From Oscillospiraceae bacterium (GTDB lineage: Bacteria > Bacillota > Clostridia > Oscillospirales > Oscillospiraceae): DNA of 60,762 bases. Shown piece by piece: positions 8,064 to 14,641 of the stretch. The notes beneath the pieces were generated by a model, which did no database searches, had not been told where the DNA came from, and saw nothing but the letters and a program-made list of their open reading frames with translations. The position numbers and the translations under genes are program-made. The stretch lies in the NCBI GenBank assembly GCA_017535635.1, contig JAFXTU010000061.1:1-60762 (forward strand). Direction: 5' to 3'. The first letter of the stretch is position 1. The number at the start of each line of letters is the position of its first letter.

Positions 8064-8300
8064 TCAGATCTCCAGCACATAGGTCCCGGCGATCTCGATC
8101 TCTCCCCCCTCCGCAGCCCGGAGGACGGTGTCCTTCTCTTCCGGCGGAGCGCTCCAGGCCATGCCGCAGCCAGCCGTGATCTCCCGGGGGATCGGGATCA
8201 GACGGCCGGGCACGGCGTTTTCCAGACAGTACCGCTCCATGGCCATGGCGGCGGTGGTGGTATGAAAGCTGACGATCAGCCGCAAAAGCCTGGGACGCAT
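8064..8300 (-). CDS. DUF3343 protein (putative S/Se carrier), copy 1
   Basis: A 78-residue soluble protein of the DUF3343 family, described in domain databases as a putative Se/S carrier-like protein. It has the family pattern: an N-terminal beta strand with a histidine-rich turn, PREITAGCGMAW with a single exposed cysteine (C45), and a short C-terminal sheet. Its ATG overlaps the stop of yedF by one base, so translation is coupled. Last gene of a six-gene operon that holds a second copy (8951-9223). Carrying persulfide or selenide sulfur on C45 is inference. Confidence 0.8.
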   Translation of the reverse strand: MRPRLLRLIVSFHTTTAAMAMERYCLENAVPGRLIPIPREITAGCGMAWSAPPEEKDTVLRAAEGGEIEIAGTYVLEI

Positions 8301-8923
8301 CAGGGCTTGATGATCTTGTCGGCCCCGGCCAGCGTCTCGACGATGCTGTACATATTCGTCACCTCGCCCACCGCCAGCTTCTCGGTCAGGCCATAGAAAT
8401 TCAGACAGGTGCCGCAGGTCAGGATCTTGACCCCCTGGGCCTCCATGCTCCGCAGGTCCTCCAGGGAGAGGGAGCCCTCGGTGGTGAGCTTCGCTCCGCC
8501 ATTGTAAAAGAGAATGGTTTTGGGCAACTCTTCCAGCTGGGAGAGAGCGTAGAGAAAGCCCTTCATGAGGGTTTTGCCCAGCTCCTCGTTGCCGTGGCCC
8601 ATGCTGTCGGTGGTGACGGCGACGACGGTGCTGCCCCGCCGGTCCGGCGCGCAGACGATCTCTTCCGCCCGGGGCTCCCCGGAAGGCCCGGAGGCGGGCT
8701 GGGGAGCCTGCATATAGATCACGAAATGGTCCGCCGCCAGCTTTTCACTGGTCACCGGGAAGCCCCGGCTTCCCGCCAGCCGCGTCACATTCTGCACGGC
8801 GGTCTCGTTGTCCACGTGAGTCTCCACCGTGCAGGGACCCTTCACGCCCTCCAGGGCCTTGATCGTCATCACGACCGGCACCGGACACTGGTGGCCTCTG
8901 GCGTCTACGATGATGTTTTCCAT
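8300..8923 (-). CDS. yedF: Selenium-metabolism sulfurtransferase-like protein YedF
   Basis: A 207-residue two-domain protein. Residues 1-75 form a TusA-like domain with the thiol motif CPVP (C13); residues about 98-207 form a DsrE-like domain with TCGTCLNFYG (C170, C173). This fusion is the YedF family, which across genomes goes with selenium use (SelD). It probably passes a persulfide or selenide between partners. Neighbours on both sides are DUF3343 genes, with a cysteine desulfurase further upstream. RBS GGAGG lies just before the ATG at 8923. No selD is present in the window. Confidence 0.85.
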   Translation of the reverse strand: MENIIVDARGHQCPVPVVMTIKALEGVKGPCTVETHVDNETAVQNVTRLAGSRGFPVTSEKLAADHFVIYMQAPQPASGPSGEPRAEEIVCAPDRRGSTVVAVTTDSMGHGNEELGKTLMKGFLYALSQLEELPKTILFYNGGAKLTTEGSLSLEDLRSMEAQGVKILTCGTCLNFYGLTEKLAVGEVTNMYSIVETLAGADKIIKP

Positions 8924-8950
8924 GTTTCCTCCGCAATCAACTCTGAACTT

Positions 8951-9223
8951 TCAGCAATATTTGTCCCGTCGGGCCTGGAGCTGCCCGGCCAGGGGAAGGA
9001 TGGCGCGGTACTCCCCCCGGTTTTCCTTGATGCACTGCCGCACCGCGTCGATATCCGCTTCCTCCACCAGGAGGGACATGCCGCAGGCCGCCGCCTCCTT
9101 GAAGCAGCGGGGCGCGGGGGCGATGCGGTTGGGAAGGCCCTGCTCATCCAGCAGGCCGTGCAGCGCCAGGCCCTGTTCGTAGTTCTCAAACAGGATGTAG
9201 TACCGAAGCGTGGAATCAGGCAT
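8951..9223 (-). CDS. DUF3343 protein (putative S/Se carrier), copy 2
   Basis: A 90-residue DUF3343 protein with the family core CFKEAAACGMSLLV (C40 and the conserved C47) and an extra C-terminal cysteine (DKYC at the very end). It matches copy 1 in layout but has diverged in sequence. Its ATG lies 8 bp inside the end of the double-cubane reductase gene, so the two are translationally coupled and may work as a complex. The role as a thiol carrier is inferred from family and context. Confidence 0.8.
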   Translation of the reverse strand: MPDSTLRYYILFENYEQGLALHGLLDEQGLPNRIAPAPRCFKEAAACGMSLLVEEADIDAVRQCIKENRGEYRAILPLAGQLQARRDKYC

Positions 9224-10490
9224 CCAGCATTTCCACGAAGGCGCCGATCCGGGTCCGCAGCTGCTCGGCGTCGGTGTCGGTGTAGTCGGTCTCCAGGCTC
9301 AGGATCGGCACGCCGGCCTCCTTGAGGGCGCGGGAGACGCTGTACTTCTCGGTGTCGTAGAGGCAGCAGAACTTGAGGCTGCAGTCGATCACGCCGTCCA
9401 CCTTGTACTCCTTGACCATGCGCAGGATGTCGTCAATGCGGCCGGTGTTGGGGGTGAAGCAGGCGCAGTTGGTCTTCATGTAGCGCTCCGACAGGGCCAT
9501 GAACTGCTCGTCCAGGGTCGTCTTCGTCTCGTCCACCAGATTCTCGAAGTAGCGGGTGCCGGTGCACATCTCCTCGCAGACCACGGCGGCGCCGGAGGTC
9601 TCGATGATGTTGTGCAGCTTCCAGTTGGGCACGGCCAGAGGAGTACCGGTGACCAGGATGCGCTTGGTGCCGTGGGGGACGACGCTCACGCCGTCGCGGA
9701 TCCGATCCTCCAGCTCGTCGGCCAGCCGGTTGCACATCTGGGCGCAGCGGGCGGGATCGTCGAAGAAGGCGATCTGCATCATGAGCAGGGCGTCCCGGCC
9801 GGAGATGGGCAGACACTCGGACTTCCGGGCGTCGTAGACCCGCTGCAGGGCGCGGCGCTTGGCGTTCACCAGCTGAATGGCCTCATTCAGCTTCTCGGGG
9901 GTGATCTCGTTGCCGGTGAACTCCTCCACCCGCCTGGCAAAGGCGGCGATCTCGTTTTTCCACTTGAGGATGTCCTCGGGCCGCTTCATCTGGGGCACGT
10001 CCATGACGTACATGGGTACGTCCTCGCCCAGGATCTCATAGGCCTTCTTCTTGCCGTCACAGGTGGTCTCCCCCACATACATGTCCGCGATGCGGAAGAA
10101 GGGGCAGGTCCTGCCCAGTCTCGCGCCCACGGAGGCCTTGATCAGAGGACAGGTGCTCTTGGGAAGCACCGCCTCCCCGTCGGGGACCCAGAACTGGGAA
10201 CCGCCGCAGAGGCCGGTCACGATGCCGTTGGCGGCGATCACCACCTCGTCGGGAACGTAGACGCAGAAGGTGCCGAAGACCTTGCGGCCCTTTTTCTGCT
10301 CCTCGATCAGCTCCGCGGGGCGGATGCCGTGGACCTCGGAGATGACCAGATCCCAGAAATCCATCGCCTTGGGCCGGTTCTCCTGGGACAGGAACACATC
10401 GCCCACCGCCGTGGGCAGCACCTGGCAGAGCAGATCGTGGTTCTCCAGATCCATTCCCAGGTCTTTCCACATCTGTACGTAGTCAGCCAT
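9216..10490 (-). CDS. Double-cubane-cluster-type reductase (HgdB/YjiM family)
   Basis: A 424-residue member of the 2-hydroxyacyl-CoA dehydratase subunit superfamily. As a single chain next to one activase it resembles double-cubane-cluster proteins (E. coli YjiM), which carry an [8Fe-9S] cluster and reduce small molecules after ATP-driven electron input. Candidate cluster ligands are C76, C95 (GLCGGSQFWVPDGE), C114, C129 and C144, with a further pair in KFCCLYDTEK near the C-terminus. Classic dehydratases have two different subunits; the absence of a second one argues against a CoA-substrate dehydratase. RBS AGGAGAG. The physiological substrate is not known. Confidence 0.8.
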   Translation of the reverse strand: MADYVQMWKDLGMDLENHDLLCQVLPTAVGDVFLSQENRPKAMDFWDLVISEVHGIRPAELIEEQKKGRKVFGTFCVYVPDEVVIAANGIVTGLCGGSQFWVPDGEAVLPKSTCPLIKASVGARLGRTCPFFRIADMYVGETTCDGKKKAYEILGEDVPMYVMDVPQMKRPEDILKWKNEIAAFARRVEEFTGNEITPEKLNEAIQLVNAKRRALQRVYDARKSECLPISGRDALLMMQIAFFDDPARCAQMCNRLADELEDRIRDGVSVVPHGTKRILVTGTPLAVPNWKLHNIIETSGAAVVCEEMCTGTRYFENLVDETKTTLDEQFMALSERYMKTNCACFTPNTGRIDDILRMVKEYKVDGVIDCSLKFCCLYDTEKYSVSRALKEAGVPILSLETDYTDTDAEQLRTRIGAFVEMLDA

Positions 10491-10502
10491 TGTTTCTCTC
10501 CT

Positions 10503-11639
10503 TTATTCTTTTGATAAATCCCGGATCGCCTCCACGGCGATCCGGACTTCCTCCAGGGTGTTGAAGGGGGAAAAGCTGAAGCGCACTGCCCCCTGCTCCG
10601 TCGTCCCCAGGGCTTCGTGCATCCGCGGGGCGCAGTGGGCTCCCGCCCGGGTGGCGATCTCATAGTCCGTATAGAGCACGTCCGCCACCACAGCAGAATC
10701 GTAGTCCCGTATGTTCAGGGAGACGATGGGCGCCCGCTGGGCCTGGGAGTGATCGCCGTACACGGTCACGCCCTCGATGCGGCTGACTTCGCCGTAAAAC
10801 CGCCGCGCCAGGGCGTCCTCGGCAGCGTGCAGCGCCCCGACGCCCTCCCGGGCGATATAGTCCAGCGCGGCGCTGAGTCCGGCGAGACCGTGACTGTTGA
10901 GGGTCCCTGCCTCCAGCCGGGTGGGATAGGCCGAGGGCTGGCGCCTGTCGTAGGAATGGACGCCGCTGCCGCCCCTCTGGAAGGGGCGAAGCTCCACGCC
11001 GGGGCGGATGCACAGCCCTCCTGTGCCCTGGGGGCCCAGGAGGCCCTTGTGGCCGGTAAAGCAGAGCACGTCGATGCCCATCTCCTCCATGTGGATGGGC
11101 AGACAGCCCGCCGTCTGGGAGGCGTCCACGATCAGGTACGCCCCGTGCCGGTGGGCCATTTCGCCGATGCGCCGCAGGTCCAGCACGTTCCCGGTGAGGT
11201 TGGAGGCGTGGGTGCAGACGACAGCCTTGGTGTCCGGGCGCAGGAGCCGCTCAAAATCCTCGTAGCGCACATTTCCCAGCCGGTCCGCGGGGACCATGTC
11301 CAGCCGGAGGCCCCGCTCCTCCAGATCGTAGAGGGGGCGCAGCACGGAGTTGTGCTCCAATGCGGTGGTGACGGCGTGGTCCCCCGGAGCGAGCAGGCCG
11401 TAGATGGCGATGTTCAGCGCGCCGGTGGCGTTGGCGGTAAAGGCGACGTGATCCGGCCTGGGGCAGTGGAAGAGCTCCGCCAGCTTTTTTCTCGTCTCAT
11501 AGACCGTGCCCGCCGCACCCAGGGAGGCGCCGTGTACGCCCCGGGCGGCGTTGCCGGAGGTCTTCATCGCCCGCACCACGGCCTCGATCACGCCCTCCGG
11601 CTTGTGCAGCGTGGTCGCCGCGTTGTCAAAGTAGATCAC
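10503..11639 (-). CDS. Cysteine desulfurase/selenocysteine lyase-like enzyme (EF2568 type)
   Basis: A 378-residue class V aminotransferase-fold PLP enzyme. VDASQTAG (about 171-178) and the PLP lysine K198 (FTGHKGLLGP) are intact, and the persulfide cysteine C336 lies in RAGAHCAP. It belongs with the cysteine desulfurase-like family named after Enterococcus EF2568, which occurs in selenium-hydroxylase clusters. It would release sulfur (or selenium) from cysteine (or selenocysteine) and load YedF or DUF3343. The GTG start at 11639 overlaps the TGA of the activase gene (GTGA), which decides the start. Confidence 0.85.
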   Translation of the reverse strand: MIYFDNAATTLHKPEGVIEAVVRAMKTSGNAARGVHGASLGAAGTVYETRKKLAELFHCPRPDHVAFTANATGALNIAIYGLLAPGDHAVTTALEHNSVLRPLYDLEERGLRLDMVPADRLGNVRYEDFERLLRPDTKAVVCTHASNLTGNVLDLRRIGEMAHRHGAYLIVDASQTAGCLPIHMEEMGIDVLCFTGHKGLLGPQGTGGLCIRPGVELRPFQRGGSGVHSYDRRQPSAYPTRLEAGTLNSHGLAGLSAALDYIAREGVGALHAAEDALARRFYGEVSRIEGVTVYGDHSQAQRAPIVSLNIRDYDSAVVADVLYTDYEIATRAGAHCAPRMHEALGTTEQGAVRFSFSPFNTLEEVRIAVEAIRDLSKE

Positions 11640-12403
11640 GCCGCGCCCTTCCCTGCCAGCAGCGCGGCGCCGATGGCGCCGGCGTAGCGGGCGTCCGGGG
11701 AGGTGAGCACGTCCCGGCCCAGCTTCTTTTTCAGTGCCTGCCGCAGATAGCTTAGCTCGCACAGGCCGCCGGTGAGGCAGACCCGGCCGGCACCTTGCAG
11801 CAGACGGGAGGCCTGGCTCATCACTTTGGTCACGATGGAATCCACCACGGCATAGGCGATGTTTTCCCGCTTTTCTCCCCGTCCGATCAGGCTGGTGACC
11901 TCGGACTCGGCAAAAACCGTGCACATGGAGCTGATGCTGGTCCCGCCCCCGGTGGAAGCCAGCTCGCAAAGCTCCTCCAGCCGGAGCCCCAGGGTTCCGG
12001 CCATGATCTCCAGAAAGCGGCCCGTGCCCGCCGAGCACTTGTCGTTCATCAGGAAGTCGCTGACCTGGCCCTGCTCCAGCCGGATGATCTTGGTGTCCTG
12101 CCCGCCGATGTCGATGACGGTCAGCTCCGGCCCGCCGAAGAGATAGGCCGCCCCCCTGCCGTGGCAGGTGATCTCCGTCACGCTGCGGCCGGCATAGGGC
12201 ACGCAGGCGCGGCCATAGCCGGTGGCGACGGTGTCCGCCTCCGGGAGCCAGGGCCCCAGTGCCTCCTTCAGCTTTTCCGCCGTATCCACGCTGCTCCAGC
12301 CCGTGGGCAGGAGCACACGTTGAAGGATCTTTTTGTCCGACGAGAGCACCACCGCCTTTGCGCAGGTGGAGCCGATGTCGATCCCGATCTGATAGTTGTT
12401 CAT
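11636..12403 (-). CDS. ATP-dependent activase (BadF/HgdC/YjiL family)
   Basis: A 255-residue ASKHA-fold ATPase that shares one [4Fe-4S] cluster between two subunits. The phosphate loop IGIDIGSTCAK is at 6-16 and VIDIGGQDTK at about 96-105. The cluster cysteines are C123 (NDKCSAGTG) and C161 (SSMCTVFAESE), spaced as in HgdC. ATP hydrolysis would push an electron to very low potential for the double-cubane reductase two genes downstream. It is the first gene of the operon, behind a strong promoter at 12469-12497. Confidence 0.9.
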   Translation of the reverse strand: MNNYQIGIDIGSTCAKAVVLSSDKKILQRVLLPTGWSSVDTAEKLKEALGPWLPEADTVATGYGRACVPYAGRSVTEITCHGRGAAYLFGGPELTVIDIGGQDTKIIRLEQGQVSDFLMNDKCSAGTGRFLEIMAGTLGLRLEELCELASTGGGTSISSMCTVFAESEVTSLIGRGEKRENIAYAVVDSIVTKVMSQASRLLQGAGRVCLTGGLCELSYLRQALKKKLGRDVLTSPDARYAGAIGAALLAGKGAA

Positions 12404-12468
12404 TCTGACTTCGTCCGTTACTTCGTTGATCTTAATCTTTTTTATCTATTGGTGCTTCTTTTATTTGT

Positions 12469-12497
12469 AGTATATATATAAACCCTGCTCTTGTCAA
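12469..12497 (-). promoter_or_regulatory. Promoter of the activase-desulfurase-reductase operon
   Basis: Minus-strand TTGACA (12497-12492), 17-bp spacer and TATACT (12474-12469), followed by an AT-rich leader of about 60 bp before the ATG at 12403. With the terminator at 7961-7985 it bounds a single transcript of about 4.5 kb. Confidence 0.85.
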
Positions 12498-12580
12498 TCT
12501 ATAATGCTGTTCCGTCGCCGCTTCTTTCCGCGTCCTTTGTTTTTCCAGACGTTCTTTCCCCGTCCGCAGCGCGCAGGTCC

Positions 12581-12609
12581 TTGTGCTGCGGCCTCTTCGG
12601 TGGTATACT
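12581..12609 (+). promoter_or_regulatory. Promoter of the Fe-S aldo/keto reductase gene
   Basis: TTGTGC (12581-12586), 17 bp and TATACT (12604-12609), about 78 bp ahead of the ATG at 12687. The 12404-12686 gap holds this promoter and the divergent one at 12469-12497 and no gene. Confidence 0.65.
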
Positions 12610-12686
12610 TTTCACTAAAGGATAAGGAAGGTCTCTGCGTCCGCCGGGAAAAAGGCGGTGCGCGGGATACGGAACAGGAGGCAAAA

Positions 12687-13862
12687 ATGTATTACAACGA
12701 GATCTCCGGCGTGAAGGTATCCGCCCTGGGCATGGGCAATATGCGGCTCCCCACTCTGGAGGGACAGGGGGAGAAGATCGACCGGGAAAAGGCGCAGCAG
12801 ATCATCGACTACGCCATGAGCCACGGGATCAACTATTACGACACCGCCTACCGCTACCACGGGGGCGAGTCCGAGCGCTTCATCGGCGAGGCGCTGAAAA
12901 AGTATCCCCGGGACAGCTTTCTCCTGGCCAGCAAATTCCCCGGCCACATGATGGAGAAAAAAGGCGGCGGCATCCTGGGCTTCACGGGAATGCTGGCGGG
13001 AAGGCCGGATTCCACGGTGGAGGGAGTCTTCCGGGAACAGCTGCAAAAGTGCCAGGTGGACTATTTCGACTTCTATCTGCTGCACAACGTCTCGGAAAAG
13101 TCGCTTCCCTTCTACCTGGACCCGGAGATCGGGGTCATCGACTTCCTGCGAAAGCAGAAGGAGGAGGGCCAGATCCGCCACCTGGGCCTCAGCTCCCATG
13201 CCGTCAGCGCGGAGACGATCGACGAGTTTCTTACCAAGTACGAGGGCGTGTTTGAATTCGTGCAGATCCAGCTGAATTACCTGGACTGGAAGCTGCAGGA
13301 CGCCAAGGGCAAGGTGGAGGCCATCGCAAAGCACGGGCTCAAGGTCGTCGTGATGGAGGGCGTGCGGGGCGGAAGGCTGGCGACTCTGCCGGAGGCACAG
13401 ATGGCTAAGCTTCGGGCCCTGCGCCCCCGGGACAGCGCCGTGCGCTGGGCGCTCCGCTGGCTGCAGAGCCTGCCGGAGGTGGGCGTGGTCCTGTCCGGCA
13501 TGTCCGCCCTGGAGCAGATCGTGGAGAACGTGGAGACCTTCTCCTCTCCGGACCCGCTCGGGGAAGAGGAAAAAGCCCTCCTTACAGAGGTGGCGGATTC
13601 CATGCTCTCCTGGGTCCCCTGTACCGCCTGCCGCTACTGCACGGAGGGCTGTCCCATGGAGCTGGACATCCCGAAGATCATCGCCGCTTACAACGGCGTC
13701 AAAAACGGGGACTTCATGGCGGGCTACGACCTGAATGACGCTGCCCCTTCCATGGACCCCCGGCGCTGCGTGGGATGCAGTGCCTGCGCTTCCATCTGTC
13801 CCCAGAACATCGCCATTCCGGAGATCATGAGCGAGTTTGCCGGAATGCTGACGCGCCGATAA
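12687..13862 (+). CDS. Aldo/keto reductase with C-terminal ferredoxin domain
   Basis: A 391-residue fusion. Residues 1-280 form an aldo/keto reductase barrel (GMGNMRLP, DTAYRYHGGESE with the catalytic tyrosine, then LLASKFPG). Residues about 305-391 add two [4Fe-4S] motifs: C312-x2-C315-x2-C318-x3-C322 and C361-x2-C364-x2-C367-x3-C371. Such fusions are found in anaerobes and are thought to link NAD(P)H or ferredoxin electrons to carbonyl reduction. The start is set by AGGAGG directly before the ATG; codons further upstream have no homology. It diverges from the double-cubane operon. Substrate unknown. Confidence 0.9.
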   Translation: MYYNEISGVKVSALGMGNMRLPTLEGQGEKIDREKAQQIIDYAMSHGINYYDTAYRYHGGESERFIGEALKKYPRDSFLLASKFPGHMMEKKGGGILGFTGMLAGRPDSTVEGVFREQLQKCQVDYFDFYLLHNVSEKSLPFYLDPEIGVIDFLRKQKEEGQIRHLGLSSHAVSAETIDEFLTKYEGVFEFVQIQLNYLDWKLQDAKGKVEAIAKHGLKVVVMEGVRGGRLATLPEAQMAKLRALRPRDSAVRWALRWLQSLPEVGVVLSGMSALEQIVENVETFSSPDPLGEEEKALLTEVADSMLSWVPCTACRYCTEGCPMELDIPKIIAAYNGVKNGDFMAGYDLNDAAPSMDPRRCVGCSACASICPQNIAIPEIMSEFAGMLTRR

Positions 13863-13892
13863 GGCGGAGTCCGAGAAACCAGGAGAGATCAG

Positions 13893-14537
13893 ATGATCAA
13901 ACGGATCGATACCGGGGGCATCTCCCATTTGGAACCGCTCACCGGCAGCAAGGACTGGTATTGGGGCACGGACTACACCTCCGGGGACCTGTATGAGGCG
14001 GAGGAGCTGTATCGCGCCGGGCACCGGATCCGGCGGAACCGGCTCATTTTCGTCCACTATCCGGAGGGCCGGGTCGCGGAGCCGGTGAAGGCCAAAGACG
14101 GCCAGTATTTCGGGCTGCCCGCCTTCGACAATGGGCGCCCGGTGCTCCTGCTGGCGGACTTCCCTGCCGGGGAGCTGCGGCTCCTGGCCTACGATGACTC
14201 CTGCGGGAAGGTCTCCCCCATCGTCACTCTGCCCCTATCCGGGGTGGAGGACTGCTACAACCTGATGCCCCACGTTTCGCCCCTGACGCTTACCCGGCAG
14301 ACGGCGGAGCGGTTTCAGATCCTCTGGCCGGAGCGGGCGGACTTCCCCATCCATCCTGCGGAGAGCTTCTGCTTCCGGGAGGGCGACCGGCTTTGGTTCA
14401 GCCGCTGGTACGAGGACCCGGATTACCGGGAAGAGGCCGTGGTGCGGCGTCTTCCCGACGGGAAGATCCTGGAACAGTTCCGGGGCTCTCTGGAAACGAT
14501 GCCCGACGGACAGCAGTGGATCTTGACGGAGCATTGA
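13893..14537 (+). CDS. Conserved hypothetical protein, 214 residues
   Basis: I do not recognise this family. The protein is soluble by inspection, with no signal peptide or membrane segment. It is rich in aromatic and acidic residues (DWYWGTDYTSGDLYEAEELY, residues 21-40) and in short beta-strand-like stretches, with a lone FREGDRLWFSRWYEDPDYRE near the C-terminus. A clear RBS (AGGAGAG) precedes the ATG, and the gene lies 30 bp after the aldo/keto reductase, so both are probably on one transcript. Codon usage resembles its neighbours, supporting a real gene. Confidence 0.75.
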   Translation: MIKRIDTGGISHLEPLTGSKDWYWGTDYTSGDLYEAEELYRAGHRIRRNRLIFVHYPEGRVAEPVKAKDGQYFGLPAFDNGRPVLLLADFPAGELRLLAYDDSCGKVSPIVTLPLSGVEDCYNLMPHVSPLTLTRQTAERFQILWPERADFPIHPAESFCFREGDRLWFSRWYEDPDYREEAVVRRLPDGKILEQFRGSLETMPDGQQWILTEH

Positions 14538-14560
14538 ACAATCGAATAACGAGGATACAG

Positions 14561-14588
14561 AGAAGCCGCCGGGAGTCCGGCGGCTTCT
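14561..14588. terminator. 12-bp hairpin between convergent genes
   Basis: AGAAGCCGCCGG and CCGGCGGCTTCT form a perfect stem with loop GAGT. It follows the hypothetical gene and precedes the end of the opposing oxidoreductase gene. T-rich sequence begins only some 20 bp later, so termination strength is uncertain. Confidence 0.55.
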
Positions 14589-14641
14589 CGCGTCAGTGTT
14601 CGGTTTTGGCTTTTTGGATGCTGTTCTTCCCGGCCGGGTAA

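Noticed and set aside
9216..12403. A classical 2-hydroxyacyl-CoA dehydratase for amino-acid fermentation
   Set aside because: Only one dehydratase-type subunit is present and no CoA-transferase, acyl-CoA dehydrogenase or etf genes accompany it; the single chain plus activase fits a double-cubane reductase better.
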